Part shown: positions 31,823 to 42,184 of the stretch, piece by piece | Numbering within the stretch: position 1 is the stretch's first letter | Layout: every line of letters begins with the position of its first letter | Assembly (NCBI GenBank): GCA_016618085.1 | Contig: JABLTG010000035.1 | Coordinates: 62,001-126,000, forward strand | Length of the DNA stretch: 64,000 nucleotides | Direction: 5' to 3' | Source: Neovahlkampfia damariscottae | Taxonomy: Eukaryota; Heterolobosea; Selenaionea; Neovahlkampfiida; Neovahlkampfiidae | Translations under genes and position numbers: made by a program | The notes under the pieces: model-generated | Database searches by the model: none | The model's input: only the letters and a program-made list of their open reading frames with translations | Told to the model about the DNA's origin: nothing

Positions 31823-34246
31823 TTAAATATTATTTTCTAAAAGAGACTTTGGAATTTCTTTTTGTTTTAATTCAAAATCCAAATCAATTTCATCTGGATT
31901 AATTTCTTTTTCAAGTTGTTCCATTGGATTTTCAATTTCAACTCTTTTTCTTTTTTTTTCTTCTTTTTTTTCTTCAATTACATTTTTAATTGTTGTTGCT
32001 TGATTAATATTAATTGTTGAATTGAATGCAATTGATACAGTTCTTTTAATTCTTAACATTTCTTTTGCAGTTTCTGGATTACCATGAAATTTTTCAAATT
32101 CAAACCAAAGATCCCAAAATTTTAAATCAATTGAAGGATCACAATAATTTGAAGCATGAATATAAATTGCTCTTGCTCTATCAATTTCACCTAATTTTCT
32201 TTCTAAATCAGCATATTTTAAACACATATCTCTAATGGATCTATTTGGTAAAGAATTTATTGCTTTTTCATAAATATCTCTAGTTTTTGAAACACCAAAA
32301 TATTCTGATGCTCTATTTATATAAATTAAAAACATTTCAATTTTTTGTTCATTTTTAATTTTTGAAATTGAACGATCATAAATAGTCATTGCATTTTTAG
32401 TTAAACCAAAATCTTCTTCAAATTTTGCATAAAGTAAATAAATATTCTTTGAATAATCATTTGGACATTTTAATAAACATTGTTCAAATAAATCTCTTGT
32501 TCTTTCAACTTTTGTATCTTTATATCTTTTTATAAATTTAATTAAATAATGAATCCAAATATGATAAACTTGTGGATATCCAAATAAATGAATACCTTTT
32601 TCATATGCTTTAAATGATAATTCAAAATATTTTCCTTCTTCAAGTAAATTTGAATAATTTATAATCATTTGTGGTGTAATAATCTTTAAATCAATTATTT
32701 TATCATATATTTCACAAATACTTTCAATTGTACCAAAACATTCTTCTAAATCACATGCTAATGTCCATAATTTTAAACTTTTAAATAATTTCTTTTGAAT
32801 TGGTAATTTTCTATATTCTTCTTCTTTTAACCAACCAATCAAATTCATTTTTGGTATTTCAATTGATCTTTTAATTAATTCATGTGCTTCAATATAATTC
32901 TCATTTAATAATTCCATTTCAATCCATTCAGTCCAAATAGATGCTAATTCATCAACACTTTTAAATTCTTTTAAAATTGAAATTTCAAATATTCTTCTAG
33001 CTGATTCAATATTTTCATTTTTTAATAAAAATTTAGCATAACTTATCCATAATGTATATAATTTACCAATACACATTTTTGGATTAATTGTTTCTAATGC
33101 CATTTTATAAGTTAAATGTACTTTTAATTTATCTTGTGAAAATATTTTAATTCTTTTATGCCATTCATAAACATTATGTGGATTTTGTGCTAATTTTACA
33201 CTATTATTTAATTCTTCTCTTCTTTCAATTAAATTTTCAAGTTTTAATGTCCAATATTCAATTTCATCTTTTAAATTAAAAATATCTTCTTCTTCTTCTT
33301 CTTCTTGTTGTTCCATTTTTAATGAAATAATTGAATAAAGAAAATTTGAGTATGATTCAAAAATTAAACCAAAATCTTTTACAGAAGCTACTTTTTCCAT
33401 ACCTTCTTCATAAGTATCACATGATTTATGTAAATCACCTTGATTCAAATAATATGTTGATAAATAAACCCATAATTGTCCAATTTCTGTATCAAATTTT
33501 TTTAATGCTTCTTTTATATATTTTGTTGGATCAATATTTTTAAAGTATTCAGCTTTTGTTGAAATTAATTCACAAAGTTCAATCCAAAGATCATTTTTTG
33601 ATTTTTCATAAATACTTCGAAATGAATCTTCATTTACAATTTTACCAAGATTTATACATGCTTCTTCATAATTTTCTCTTTTTATCATTTCTTCAATATA
33701 TTCTTCAATATTTTGTGGTTCAAGCATTAAATATCTTTTATAAATTGACATTACTGTTTCAATAGGTATATATTTTTGTTGTAAAAATTGTTTATATAAT
33801 TTCCAAATTCTTTGATGTTGAGTTACAGGTAAACTTTGAAGACTTCTATCAAATGTTTCACGTGTTTTAGTAATTAAATTTTGTTTCATTAAAAATTTTA
33901 AATATTCTTCCCAAATACGAGGCATTTTATGCATAAAAATAAGAGCTCTTTCAAAACATTCATTTGTTAGTTTCCAAACAGAATTGTTTAAATCAAAATC
34001 ATCTGCTTGTCTAATTCTCATCTGAAGGTATTGGTTCCAAAGTTTATATGATCCAGGAAGTGATTCTAAAGCTCTTTCATATAAAAGATTCAGCACGTTC
34101 GGATTGGTTTCTGGATTTCCAAGTTTTGCTTCAATATAACGTAACCATGACTGTAGTTGAATTGGATTTTTTTGAACGTCATCTTCATAAGTATAATCCT
34201 CGTCTGTTTGAATCTCAGAAACTAACAACTTTGCGAATGAAGTCAT
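31823..34246 (-). CDS. SYF1: Pre-mRNA splicing factor SYF1 (XAB2)
   Basis: An intronless 807-residue protein built of HAT (half-TPR) repeats from end to end, for example NVLNLLYERALESLPGSYKLWNQYL (broken here as two strings in the gene), RIWEEYLKFLMKQ, RARAIYIHASNYCDP and KFWDLWFEFEKFHGNPE. The N-terminal DEDYTYEDDVQKNPIQLQSW and the acidic end NPDEIDLDFEL are specific to SYF1/XAB2. It is a scaffold of the NineTeen/Prp19-associated complex and the intron-binding complex in the nucleus. Notably a 2.4 kb gene without introns sits among intron-rich neighbours. It is divergent from the LRR-RhoGEF gene with two or three CCAAT elements in the 165-base gap. Confidence 0.94.
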   Translation of the reverse strand: MTSFAKLLVSEIQTDEDYTYEDDVQKNPIQLQSWLRYIEAKLGNPETNPNVLNLLYERALESLPGSYKLWNQYLQMRIRQADDFDLNNSVWKLTNECFERALIFMHKMPRIWEEYLKFLMKQNLITKTRETFDRSLQSLPVTQHQRIWKLYKQFLQQKYIPIETVMSIYKRYLMLEPQNIEEYIEEMIKRENYEEACINLGKIVNEDSFRSIYEKSKNDLWIELCELISTKAEYFKNIDPTKYIKEALKKFDTEIGQLWVYLSTYYLNQGDLHKSCDTYEEGMEKVASVKDFGLIFESYSNFLYSIISLKMEQQEEEEEEDIFNLKDEIEYWTLKLENLIERREELNNSVKLAQNPHNVYEWHKRIKIFSQDKLKVHLTYKMALETINPKMCIGKLYTLWISYAKFLLKNENIESARRIFEISILKEFKSVDELASIWTEWIEMELLNENYIEAHELIKRSIEIPKMNLIGWLKEEEYRKLPIQKKLFKSLKLWTLACDLEECFGTIESICEIYDKIIDLKIITPQMIINYSNLLEEGKYFELSFKAYEKGIHLFGYPQVYHIWIHYLIKFIKRYKDTKVERTRDLFEQCLLKCPNDYSKNIYLLYAKFEEDFGLTKNAMTIYDRSISKIKNEQKIEMFLIYINRASEYFGVSKTRDIYEKAINSLPNRSIRDMCLKYADLERKLGEIDRARAIYIHASNYCDPSIDLKFWDLWFEFEKFHGNPETAKEMLRIKRTVSIAFNSTININQATTIKNVIEEKKEEKKRKRVEIENPMEQLEKEINPDEIDLDFELKQKEIPKSLLENNI

Positions 34247-34411
34247 TGAAATTTGTTGGCATTCAATTGGTCAACTGATTTCAAAATTAAAAAAAGTTAA
34301 TTTATTTCATTTAAATTGAAAATTTATTATTTTTTGAAACATCAAAAAAAATATTTTCCAATAATCCAATTTCATTGGTTCAATCTTCTGTCATAAAAAA
34401 CGTTAAAACCG

Positions 34412-36965
34412 ATGGAAGCAACCAAAGAAGATATCAATGAAACCACTTCAACAAATTCAGAAGAAATAAAAGAAGAAACAAAAGAGAGTTTTGATGAAAA
34501 AAAAGATTTAACAAAAATTGAAACTGTAAATAAAGAAGAAAATGTAAAGACATCAGAAATCATTGAAGTCACAAATAACACGGAAGAAGAGATTGAAGTT
34601 ATAAAAAAGGATGGTGAAATTACCGAAGTAACAACTTCAAATGAATACATTTTATCTTTGAAAGAAAAATCAATGAGAGACTCTAAAGAATTAGATTTAA
34701 CAAATTTAGAAATTGTAGAATTCCCAGAAGAAATATTAGAATGGGATTATTTGAAAAGAATTTTATTGGGTAAAAATTCAATTTCTGAATTACCTTCAAA
34801 CATTGATATTTTTGGTAAAAACTTAAAAACATTAGATTTATCACAAAATTGTTTAACAAAATTACCTGAAACATTTTCATTTTTAATTCATTTACAACAT
34901 TTAAATCTTGGATTTAATCAATTTAAAGAGTTTCCAAAAGAAGTATTAGATTTAACTTTAAAGAGTTTAGATTTAAGTTTTAATTTACTTTCTAAAATTG
35001 ATTTTGAATTAACAAAAATGGAAACACTTGAAGAATTAGATTTATCAAGTAATCAAATTACTGATTTACCAATGGAATTAACTCAAATGAAGAAATTAAG
35101 AAAAATACAAATTAGAGGAAATACACCACAATGTGAAGAATTAAAATTTTTAGAAATTGAATTTAAAGTTAATGGATTTAGAGATTCACAAGTTAGTACA
35201 CCAGTTGGATCACCAGATCGAAAGAAAATTGAAGGACAAGTAGTATTTCAATCAATTAAAAATGTTATAACTATGGATAATTTAAATATAATTAAAAAAG
35301 ATTTAAAAGATTTAAATTTAATAAATTCATCAAAATCATTAATTCAAATTGAAAATGGACAAGAAATAATTAATATTCAAAATGGTGAAATTGAAAGAGG
35401 AAAAGTAATTTTAGATTTATTAGAAAGTGAAGCAAAATATATGGCATTATTAAATTCACTTGTTGGTAATTATGTTTTACCTTTAAGAAAAGATGCAGCA
35501 CCAATTTTAAAAAAATTAAAAATAACATCAAAACAATCACAAGCTCTATTTCCACCTGAATTAACTTCAATGATACCTTTTAATAAAGGTATGTTTAAAA
35601 AGTTACATAAAGAAGCTAAAAATGGAATTAAACCTATTTGTGATATTTTTAATTCTCATGAAGGATTATTTCAAATGTATGTAAATTATACAAAAGCCTA
35701 TCAAATTTCATTAATTCAACTTCGAAAATTAACTGAACAAAATGAAAAATTTAAACAATGGTGTTTACAAAAAGCACAAATTACAGAAGAAGATTTATCA
35801 ACTTTTTTAATTTTACCAATTCAACGCATACCAAATTATGTTTTCTTTTTTGAAACTTTAGTTCAATTAACTGAATCAACCAATGAACATTTTGATTATT
35901 TAAATAAAACATTGGAAATGATATCAAAATATTCAATGATGTTAAATAAAATATCAGAAGAAAAAATTGAAAATATTGATGAATTAACCAATGATGATCC
36001 AGATTCAATTTATCAAGGAAAAAAATTAAGAAGAAGAAATTCTCTTCATAAAAAGAATTTAAATGGTTTTTCAGATTATTTAAATCTTGAAGAAAATTTA
36101 AAAATTAAAGAGTTAATTAAAAATCAAAAATTATTATTTTCTTCAGAAATTGAAGAATTTAATGAAAAATTAAAATCAATTTCAAAAAATTTAATTTTAA
36201 CTGAAAATAATATTTATTTTTTTGATTCAAAATTAAAATTATCTTTAGATTTAAATTTAAATAATTTAGAAGAAATTCAAGTTTCAAAATTAATTGATGG
36301 TTTTTTAATTTTTAAAATTGATAATCAAAAATCAATTTTAATTCAATCAGAAAAGAAAACTGAAATATTAACAATTTTAATTAAATTATATAGAAAACTA
36401 TTAAAAAAAGAATTAAAAATTGAAGTATCAAATCAGTAAGATTTATATTTAATTTAAATGATTTATTATTAGATTAAAATTTAATAATTTAAATTTAAAA
36501 TTTAAATCAGAAGACGAAAAAAAAGAGAAAGAAGAATTTATTTTTAAAAATGATTCAAATGTTGATATTTTAATTCCAATAATTTTTGATGAACCAAAGT
36601 TATCTCATGTTTCATCATTTGTTCATGTTAAAGGTAAATCTCAACCAATTGAATTAGATCCAAAAAAAACGAAAATAATTTCTTTACCAAGAAAAGGATC
36701 TGCTTATAATGTTGAAGTTCAAATTATTGTTAATGATTATTTAGAAGATTGTCAAATTGTTGAAATTATTGAAACTTTAGCAACTAAACAAACTTTTATT
36801 TCAAAAATATCTCCAATGGGAAGAAGAGATGAACCTTTTGTATTTCAATTAGCTGGAAAACAACCAAATTTTGCTATTTTTGGTAAAACTAGAGTTAGAG
36901 TCATTTTAGCAGACTCTGCCAAGAATATTTTATTGGAATTAAAATTTGAGTACTTTCCAATTTAA
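34412..36965 (+). CDS. LRR - RhoGEF (DH) - PH protein with an extra C-terminal domain
   Basis: Two exons (intron 36436-36472, 37 bases) encode 838 residues. Residues 1-80 are Glu/Thr/Lys-rich. About 85-255 are six or seven leucine-rich repeats (LKTLDLSQNCLTKLPETFSF, LEELDLSSNQITDLPMELTQ). About 330-530 is a Dbl-homology domain (LLESEAKYMALLNSLVGNYV, LILPIQRIPNYVFFFETLVQ with the conserved QRIPxY helix). A PH-like region follows to about 675. The intron joins SNQ to LKFNNLNLKF, adding a beta-rich domain of about 150 residues (VDILIPIIFDEPKL, FVFQLAGKQPNF) that I do not recognise. DH-PH units activate Rho-family GTPases controlling actin. Confidence 0.85.
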
Positions 36966-37050
36966 TAAATTTTTATTTTCCAATTTTTTTTTGTTTTTTT
37001 CTTTAAAGAAAGAAATAATCAAATTTAAACAATATTTATAAAATTTTTAT

Positions 37051-40000
37051 TTATTCATTTAACCAATTTTCAATTGAATCTTTTTCTTCTTCTTTAATTA
37101 CTAAATTAATTTTATTTTTTGATTCTTGTTTTTCAACTGGTTTTGGTGAAAGAAGTTTCTTATCTTGTTTTACATTTTTTTTTGATTCTTCTTCTTGTCC
37201 TTCAATTTGATATTTAACATTTTGGAAAATACAAATCATACTTTCTGTAACAGTTGTAAAATAAGCACCTGCACCATCAACAGCTAAACCAACATTCTTT
37301 TCTTTTTTTCCAACAGAAATATTAAGTTTTTCATTTCCTGATTCAATTTTATGCATTTTTACATTTGGTGAATTTGAACAAGTTGAAACGACATATGTAC
37401 CATTTGGTGTTACTTTGAGAGATGTAATTGAATCTTTATGAGCACCTTTAATAGTTTTAACATTTTTATAAGTTTCTGATAACCAAACACGAAGTGATCT
37501 ATCACTACCTCCAGATAAAATATATTTACCATCATCTGTCATTGTAACTGATGTAACTGAACCACTATGTCCTTTTAATGTTTGTAAATCTGTTCCATCT
37601 GCACCCCAAACTTTAATAGTACCATCTGATGATCCAGAAAGAATAAATCTTCCATCTTTTGATGCAAATACACAATGAATACATTCACCATGTTTTCCCA
37701 TATTTTTTACAACATCTGGATTTTTAATATCATAAGAATTCAATTTTCCATTTGAATGTCCACAAATAATTTTTTTTAAAGTTGCAGTTGGTGTAAAACA
37801 TGTAACATCTTGTTCAACATCAAATGAAAGTTTTTCAGCACCATCATCAAAGTTCCAAATATGTACTTTATTATCAGTTCCAATTGTAATAATATCCATT
37901 CCATTTGTTGCAACATATGCAGATGCATTTTTAATTGATTTAACTTTCTTTCCAGTTGAATATTCCCAAACATCAATTCCTTCATATTCTTCAGTTTTTA
38001 CACATGTAACAATAAAATCTCCAAGAGGTGTAATATCAACTGATTTTAATCCAGCACATGGTAACTTTCCTTGTAATTTAATTTTTGAAATTGTTTCAAC
38101 TAATTGAATTGATTTTTGTTGTTTTCTTGGTGACATATTAAATATACTTGATTTAGATTTTAATGATCCATCTTTTGCATCTTTCATATCTAATTTTGGT
38201 ACTTCTTCTTTCTTTTCCCAATCTGGTGCCAAAAATAAAGAATTCCATGTTTTTGAATCATTTCCACAAGCATATAATTCATCATAAACAATAGCAAATG
38301 TTGCTCCTTCTGTATATTCTGTGAATTGTTGTCTTAAAATTCCTCTTTCATCAAATACTTTAACAGTTTTATCACTAACAATGAATAAATTTTCTACATG
38401 AATTATATCTCCGTTGTTTGAAGTTAATCCTCTTAAAATGACAAATAATTCAGATTCTTTTTCATTATCAATAAAAAGTTTAAGCATATTTCCATTTGAT
38501 AACATTCCAAAGCAATAAGATTGATCTGTACTTGGTGTAATAGCACATACTGATTCTCCTTTAGCCAAAGATATCTTCCATTGTTTAATAACCTTAATAT
38601 CTTTATCATATTTTGTAAAAGTTTTTTCTCCATCAGAGGTATAAATATTTCCAAGTTTATCTGTTTGAATATAAGCAGCTTTTGAAGGTAAAGAATGAGA
38701 TTTTCCTTTTTTTCCTTTTGGATCATAAACAGTAACTGACTTTTTTGAAGCAAACCAAAATTCTTCATTTGGAAGGAAAAATGTAGCACTATGATTTGGA
38801 GCTGAAGGTAATTCAACTGGTTGTCCTAAATTTGAACGAATTGAAATTGTAAATGGTGATCCTTTGATTTCATATGTTCTCCAATGAATTTTAATTTTAT
38901 ATTCTCCAATTGTTTTTGCTTTAAAGATAAAGTTATGTTCTCCTTTTCCATGATTTTCAGCAATAATAATTTCATATGGTTCTGATTCAGGTGGACATTC
39001 AGTTACAACAATATTTAATTGATCTGGTGAATCTAAACTACCTGGAAAACCATCCCAATTTTTAAGTAAAACTGTAAATTTGTTATCTGTTGAATCACTT
39101 GCATACATTGATCTTTTTTGAAGTGTTGTTTGACTAAAATCGATAGGTGGTGACAGTTTGATATATTCAACAGCATCTTTGATTGTTGAAAAATCTAAGT
39201 GTTGTACATCTCCTGTGTTACATAAAGGATGTTCTCTTAATTCAACAAATTCATAAGCATCTAAGTTGTTGGATCTTTCAAGTGAATTTACAACAAATTG
39301 ATAATTATCTTCTGTACTTTGTGTAAGTTCTTTTGTTAATTTGACTTGTTCTGATAAATTTGTAATTTCTTTTTCCAAAGCTTCATGTTGTTGTGCAAGT
39401 ATTTTAATTCTAGGTGTTTCTCTTGATGTAATAGAATCGATAATTTCTTTTTCTTTTGTATCCAAATGAGTTTTGATAGTTTCGAATATTTTTTTGACAT
39501 TTACTTGCAAATCTGCACTTTCTTGTTTAATTTTGTCTGAAGCTTTTGTTACACCTGTTGAAGCGTTTTCATACTTCTCGACGTAAAGTGTAAAGTTTTC
39601 AAGTTTATCTTCAAGTTCATCAACAAATGGTTGTACTGCTTGTTGAAGTTGTGTACAAGGATGACCTTGATGCTCGTCAGTGATACATTGTAAACAAACA
39701 AGTTTTCTACACTTGGAACAGTATAATTTCAATTGTTCTTTCTTATGTGAGTTACAATATTTACCCGAGCCAGGTTCTGATTCTTGACTGTGTCCAGCAG
39801 AGTCAGAGCTATCTCTTTTTGTTTCTTCTGTAGTTGTTTGTGGAACTTCTTGTACTTTTTCATTTTCTATTTTCCATTCTTCATAAGTGATTATGGTATG
39901 ATCTTTTCTATTTTTCTTTGAGTGAAGAAAACTGCAGCAGTCTTATAAAAATTTTAATTTTTTTTTTTTTACCTTCGCATTGAAATTTGTTTTCGCATGA

Positions 40001-40095
40001 GTTACAGAATTTTTCTGTTGGACTTTCACCGCAAACCTCTGAAAACAGTTAGTAACAAATAAAAGTTCGTTACCGCAAGGTGGTATGTTAGACAT
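37051..40095 (-). CDS. B-box / coiled-coil / filamin repeat / WD40 protein (RING-less TRIM-like)
   Basis: Three exons (introns about 30-36 bases near 40060 and 39955) encode about 980 residues. A B-box-1-like cluster (CEVCGESPTEKFCNSC, CEDCCSFLHSKKNRKDH) and a B-box 2 (CNSHKKEQLKLYCSKC, LVCLQCITDEHQGHPC) are followed by a coiled coil (about 120-230), a filamin-type Ig repeat (GKGEHNFIFKAKTIGEYKIK, GSPFTISI) and a C-terminal propeller with clear WD40 units (KGHSGSVTSVTMTDDGKYIL, KGAHKDSITSLKVTPNGTYV). It ends with an acidic SIENWLNE tail. The layout is that of TRIM-NHL/TRIM-WD proteins, but no RING lies before the B-boxes, so ligase activity is doubtful. The start at 40095 follows GGCCAATG near 40118. 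Confidence 0.8.
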
Positions 40096-40340
40096 CGTAA
40101 AAACCGTTATAAACAGGCGTGGCCAATGAAAACTCAAGGTACAATTAAGCCAATTATATTGTCGTATGAAAAAAATCTTTATTTTTTTTTTGACCGTTTA
40201 AATCGATAAAAAGTAATTTATTTTACCAAATAATCAAATAACTTTCAATTGTTGAAAATTATATATTTTTTTTGACCAATTGGAAACTATTCATACAAAT
40301 CGGAAATATTATTTGTTAAGAAAGCGTTTCAGTTATTATT

Positions 40341-41213
40341 ATGATGTCATTGCGTTCAGCTTCAACTGTGATACTTGTTAAAAAAAATGTTTCTATTGCA
40401 AAAGAAGCGATGTCGGATTATAAAATTTTAATGCTTCAAAGATCAGCAAAAAGTTCCTTTTTCGCATCTGCTTACGTTTTTCCTGGCGGTGTAAAGGAAA
40501 TCAATTCATATTAATTCAATAATTAGGCTACGGAAGAAAAAGAGGATTCTTGTGAATATTGGAAAGATTTATTCAAAAAAAAGTACAAAAAACAACTAAC
40601 ACCTGAAGATTCATCAAAAATTACTGGAATCAGGGAATTATTTGAAGAATCAGGTATTTTATTAGTTGATCCAGAACCAACTGAAAATTTTGATTCTTGG
40701 AGAGAGAAAATCCATGACAACGCTGCAGAATTTAAAAACTTGTGTGAAAAAAGAAATTTTTTACCTGCCTTGGATAAATTATTACCATTTTCACATTGGA
40801 CAACACCAATACAAGAGAAAAAAAGATTTAAAACAGATTTTTTTTTTTCCTGTCTTGAAGACGAAACAAAATTCAACATTATTCATGATGGTAGTGAAAA
40901 CATTAAAACTCAATGGTTATCACCTGAAGAAGCACTTTCAAATTTTGAAAATGGTACAATAGCATTAGCTCCACCTACTTGGTACACAATAAAAGAATTA
41001 AGTAAATTCAAAAAATTAGAAAATTTGGTTGTTCATGTTAAATCAAAAGAATACGTCAAGTGGCAACCTACAATCTCAAAAGAAGATAATCATATGATTA
41101 TTGCATTACCAGGTGATAAATTACATGAAAATTCAAATCAAAATGAAAAAGATTTACATAGAATTCTTGTAAAATCAAAACAAAATTATGAACTTGTAAA
41201 ATCAAAACTGTAA
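40341..41213 (+). CDS. NUDT19-like Nudix hydrolase
   Basis: Two exons with an intron of about 37 bases near 40492 (after VFPGG). The N-terminus reads RSASTVILVKKN, then LMLQRSAKSSFFASAYVFPG, typical of the NUDT19/RP2 family. The Nudix box is split by an insertion, as in NUDT19, with its helix as GIRELFEESGILL; the three catalytic acids lie in RELFEE. Later strings FSHWTTPIQEKKRFKTDFF and LAPPTWYTIKEL are family-like. NUDT19 hydrolyses acyl-CoA and CoA in peroxisomes, but no C-terminal peroxisomal SKL-type tripeptide is certain here (it ends KSKL, where SKL itself is a canonical PTS1). That ending supports peroxisomal targeting. Confidence 0.87.
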
Positions 41214-41227
41214 ACTTTCTCTGTTCA

Positions 41228-42039
41228 TCAGTTACCTTCTTCTTCTTCTTCTTCAGCTGGAATAATGATTCTTAAATTTTTCGGCAATATTGATGTGTCA
41301 ACTCCAACCGCCTCCAATCTGAAAAAACATTAGAAGATATCAAAGGAACCTTGACAAGACATCATTTGCGTTTTCACCATAAATTTCAGCCACAACATGA
41401 TAACCAGTATATACTGCATCTAAAAGACTCATAATATCGTCTCTGGTATTTATAACTCCAAATATTAAAACATGAGCTCCATGTCTGAGTAAAGCACTTA
41501 AAATACCTCTTCTTGATAATGTTGGATGAGTTGATCTGCGATCATTAATAAAATATATTTTGATTTACAATTTATAAACACCATTAGTTTCAACGTTCGT
41601 TCCTCCTTCGGGTGCTATAGAATAAACTAATAAACTTGATAATGTTAGTCTTCTATTAAATACCTTTTTTCAATGGCAGCTTCACATAATTTATTTATGA
41701 ATGCACGTCGAACTTCAGCTCTTGTGGAAGCAACAAGCAAAATCCCTGCCTTTTTAAAAATTGATAAAATTAAAAATTGGTTACTTGAAGTGTTTCAGTT
41801 GTAAATGGACCAGTTGGGCTTAAATAACTGACTTTAGATTTTTTTAATTTTCCTTTAATCAAAGGTGAGAATTGAATTAAAACATCTGGAGTCTTTTTAT
41901 ATTTTTGAACAGTTGTATCAATATTTTCTTTAGTTGTAATTTGAATGTGAGATAATAAATCTGACGTCTTTTTCAAATTTGGAGACAAATGTTTCAGCAA
42001 GACATTTGTTCTTTCTTTCCATTTATTTTCTTGTTCCAT
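41228..42039 (-). CDS. gspE: GspE-like type II secretion ATPase homologue with degenerate catalytic motifs
   Basis: Five or six exons joined across introns of about 29-34 bases give a 227-residue protein. Residues 86-215 follow the C-terminal ATPase domain of GspE in order and spacing. AGILLVASTRAEVRRAFI sits where GIILVTGPTGSGKSTTL is expected (Walker A lost). SLLVYSIAPEGG replaces the Asp box. RRGILSALLRHGAHVLIFGV replaces ARGLRAILRQDPDVVMVGE (Walker B Glu lost). VYTGYHVVAEIYGENANDVL replaces LTGHLVxSTLHTNxA (His box lost), then RLEAVGVD matches RLxxMGVE. The N-terminal 85 residues are not like GspE N-domains. It ends with six Glu, Gly and Asn. It would be an ATPase-dead T2SS component, probably mitochondrial by analogy with miT2SS. 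Confidence 0.75.
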
Positions 42040-42184
42040 TTTATTGGTTCAAATTATTTTCAACAGAAACAATAAGAAATAATTTTCTTTTTTTGAAAAT
42101 TGAAATATCTATGAACTATTTAATTCTTTCAATTCCCAAATAATGTTCATCCAATCAAATTTTACATTGAAAACAAAGTTCGAA

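Noticed and set aside
34372-34650. Long antisense open frame rich in Ser/Phe opposite the LRR-RhoGEF start
   Set aside because: It is the complement of Glu/Lys/Thr codons; no start element and no protein-like composition.
42142-42184. Upstream in-frame start for the Sel1-repeat gene
   Set aside because: The CCAAT-type element lies inside this segment, so the start at 42185 is more consistent with the other genes.
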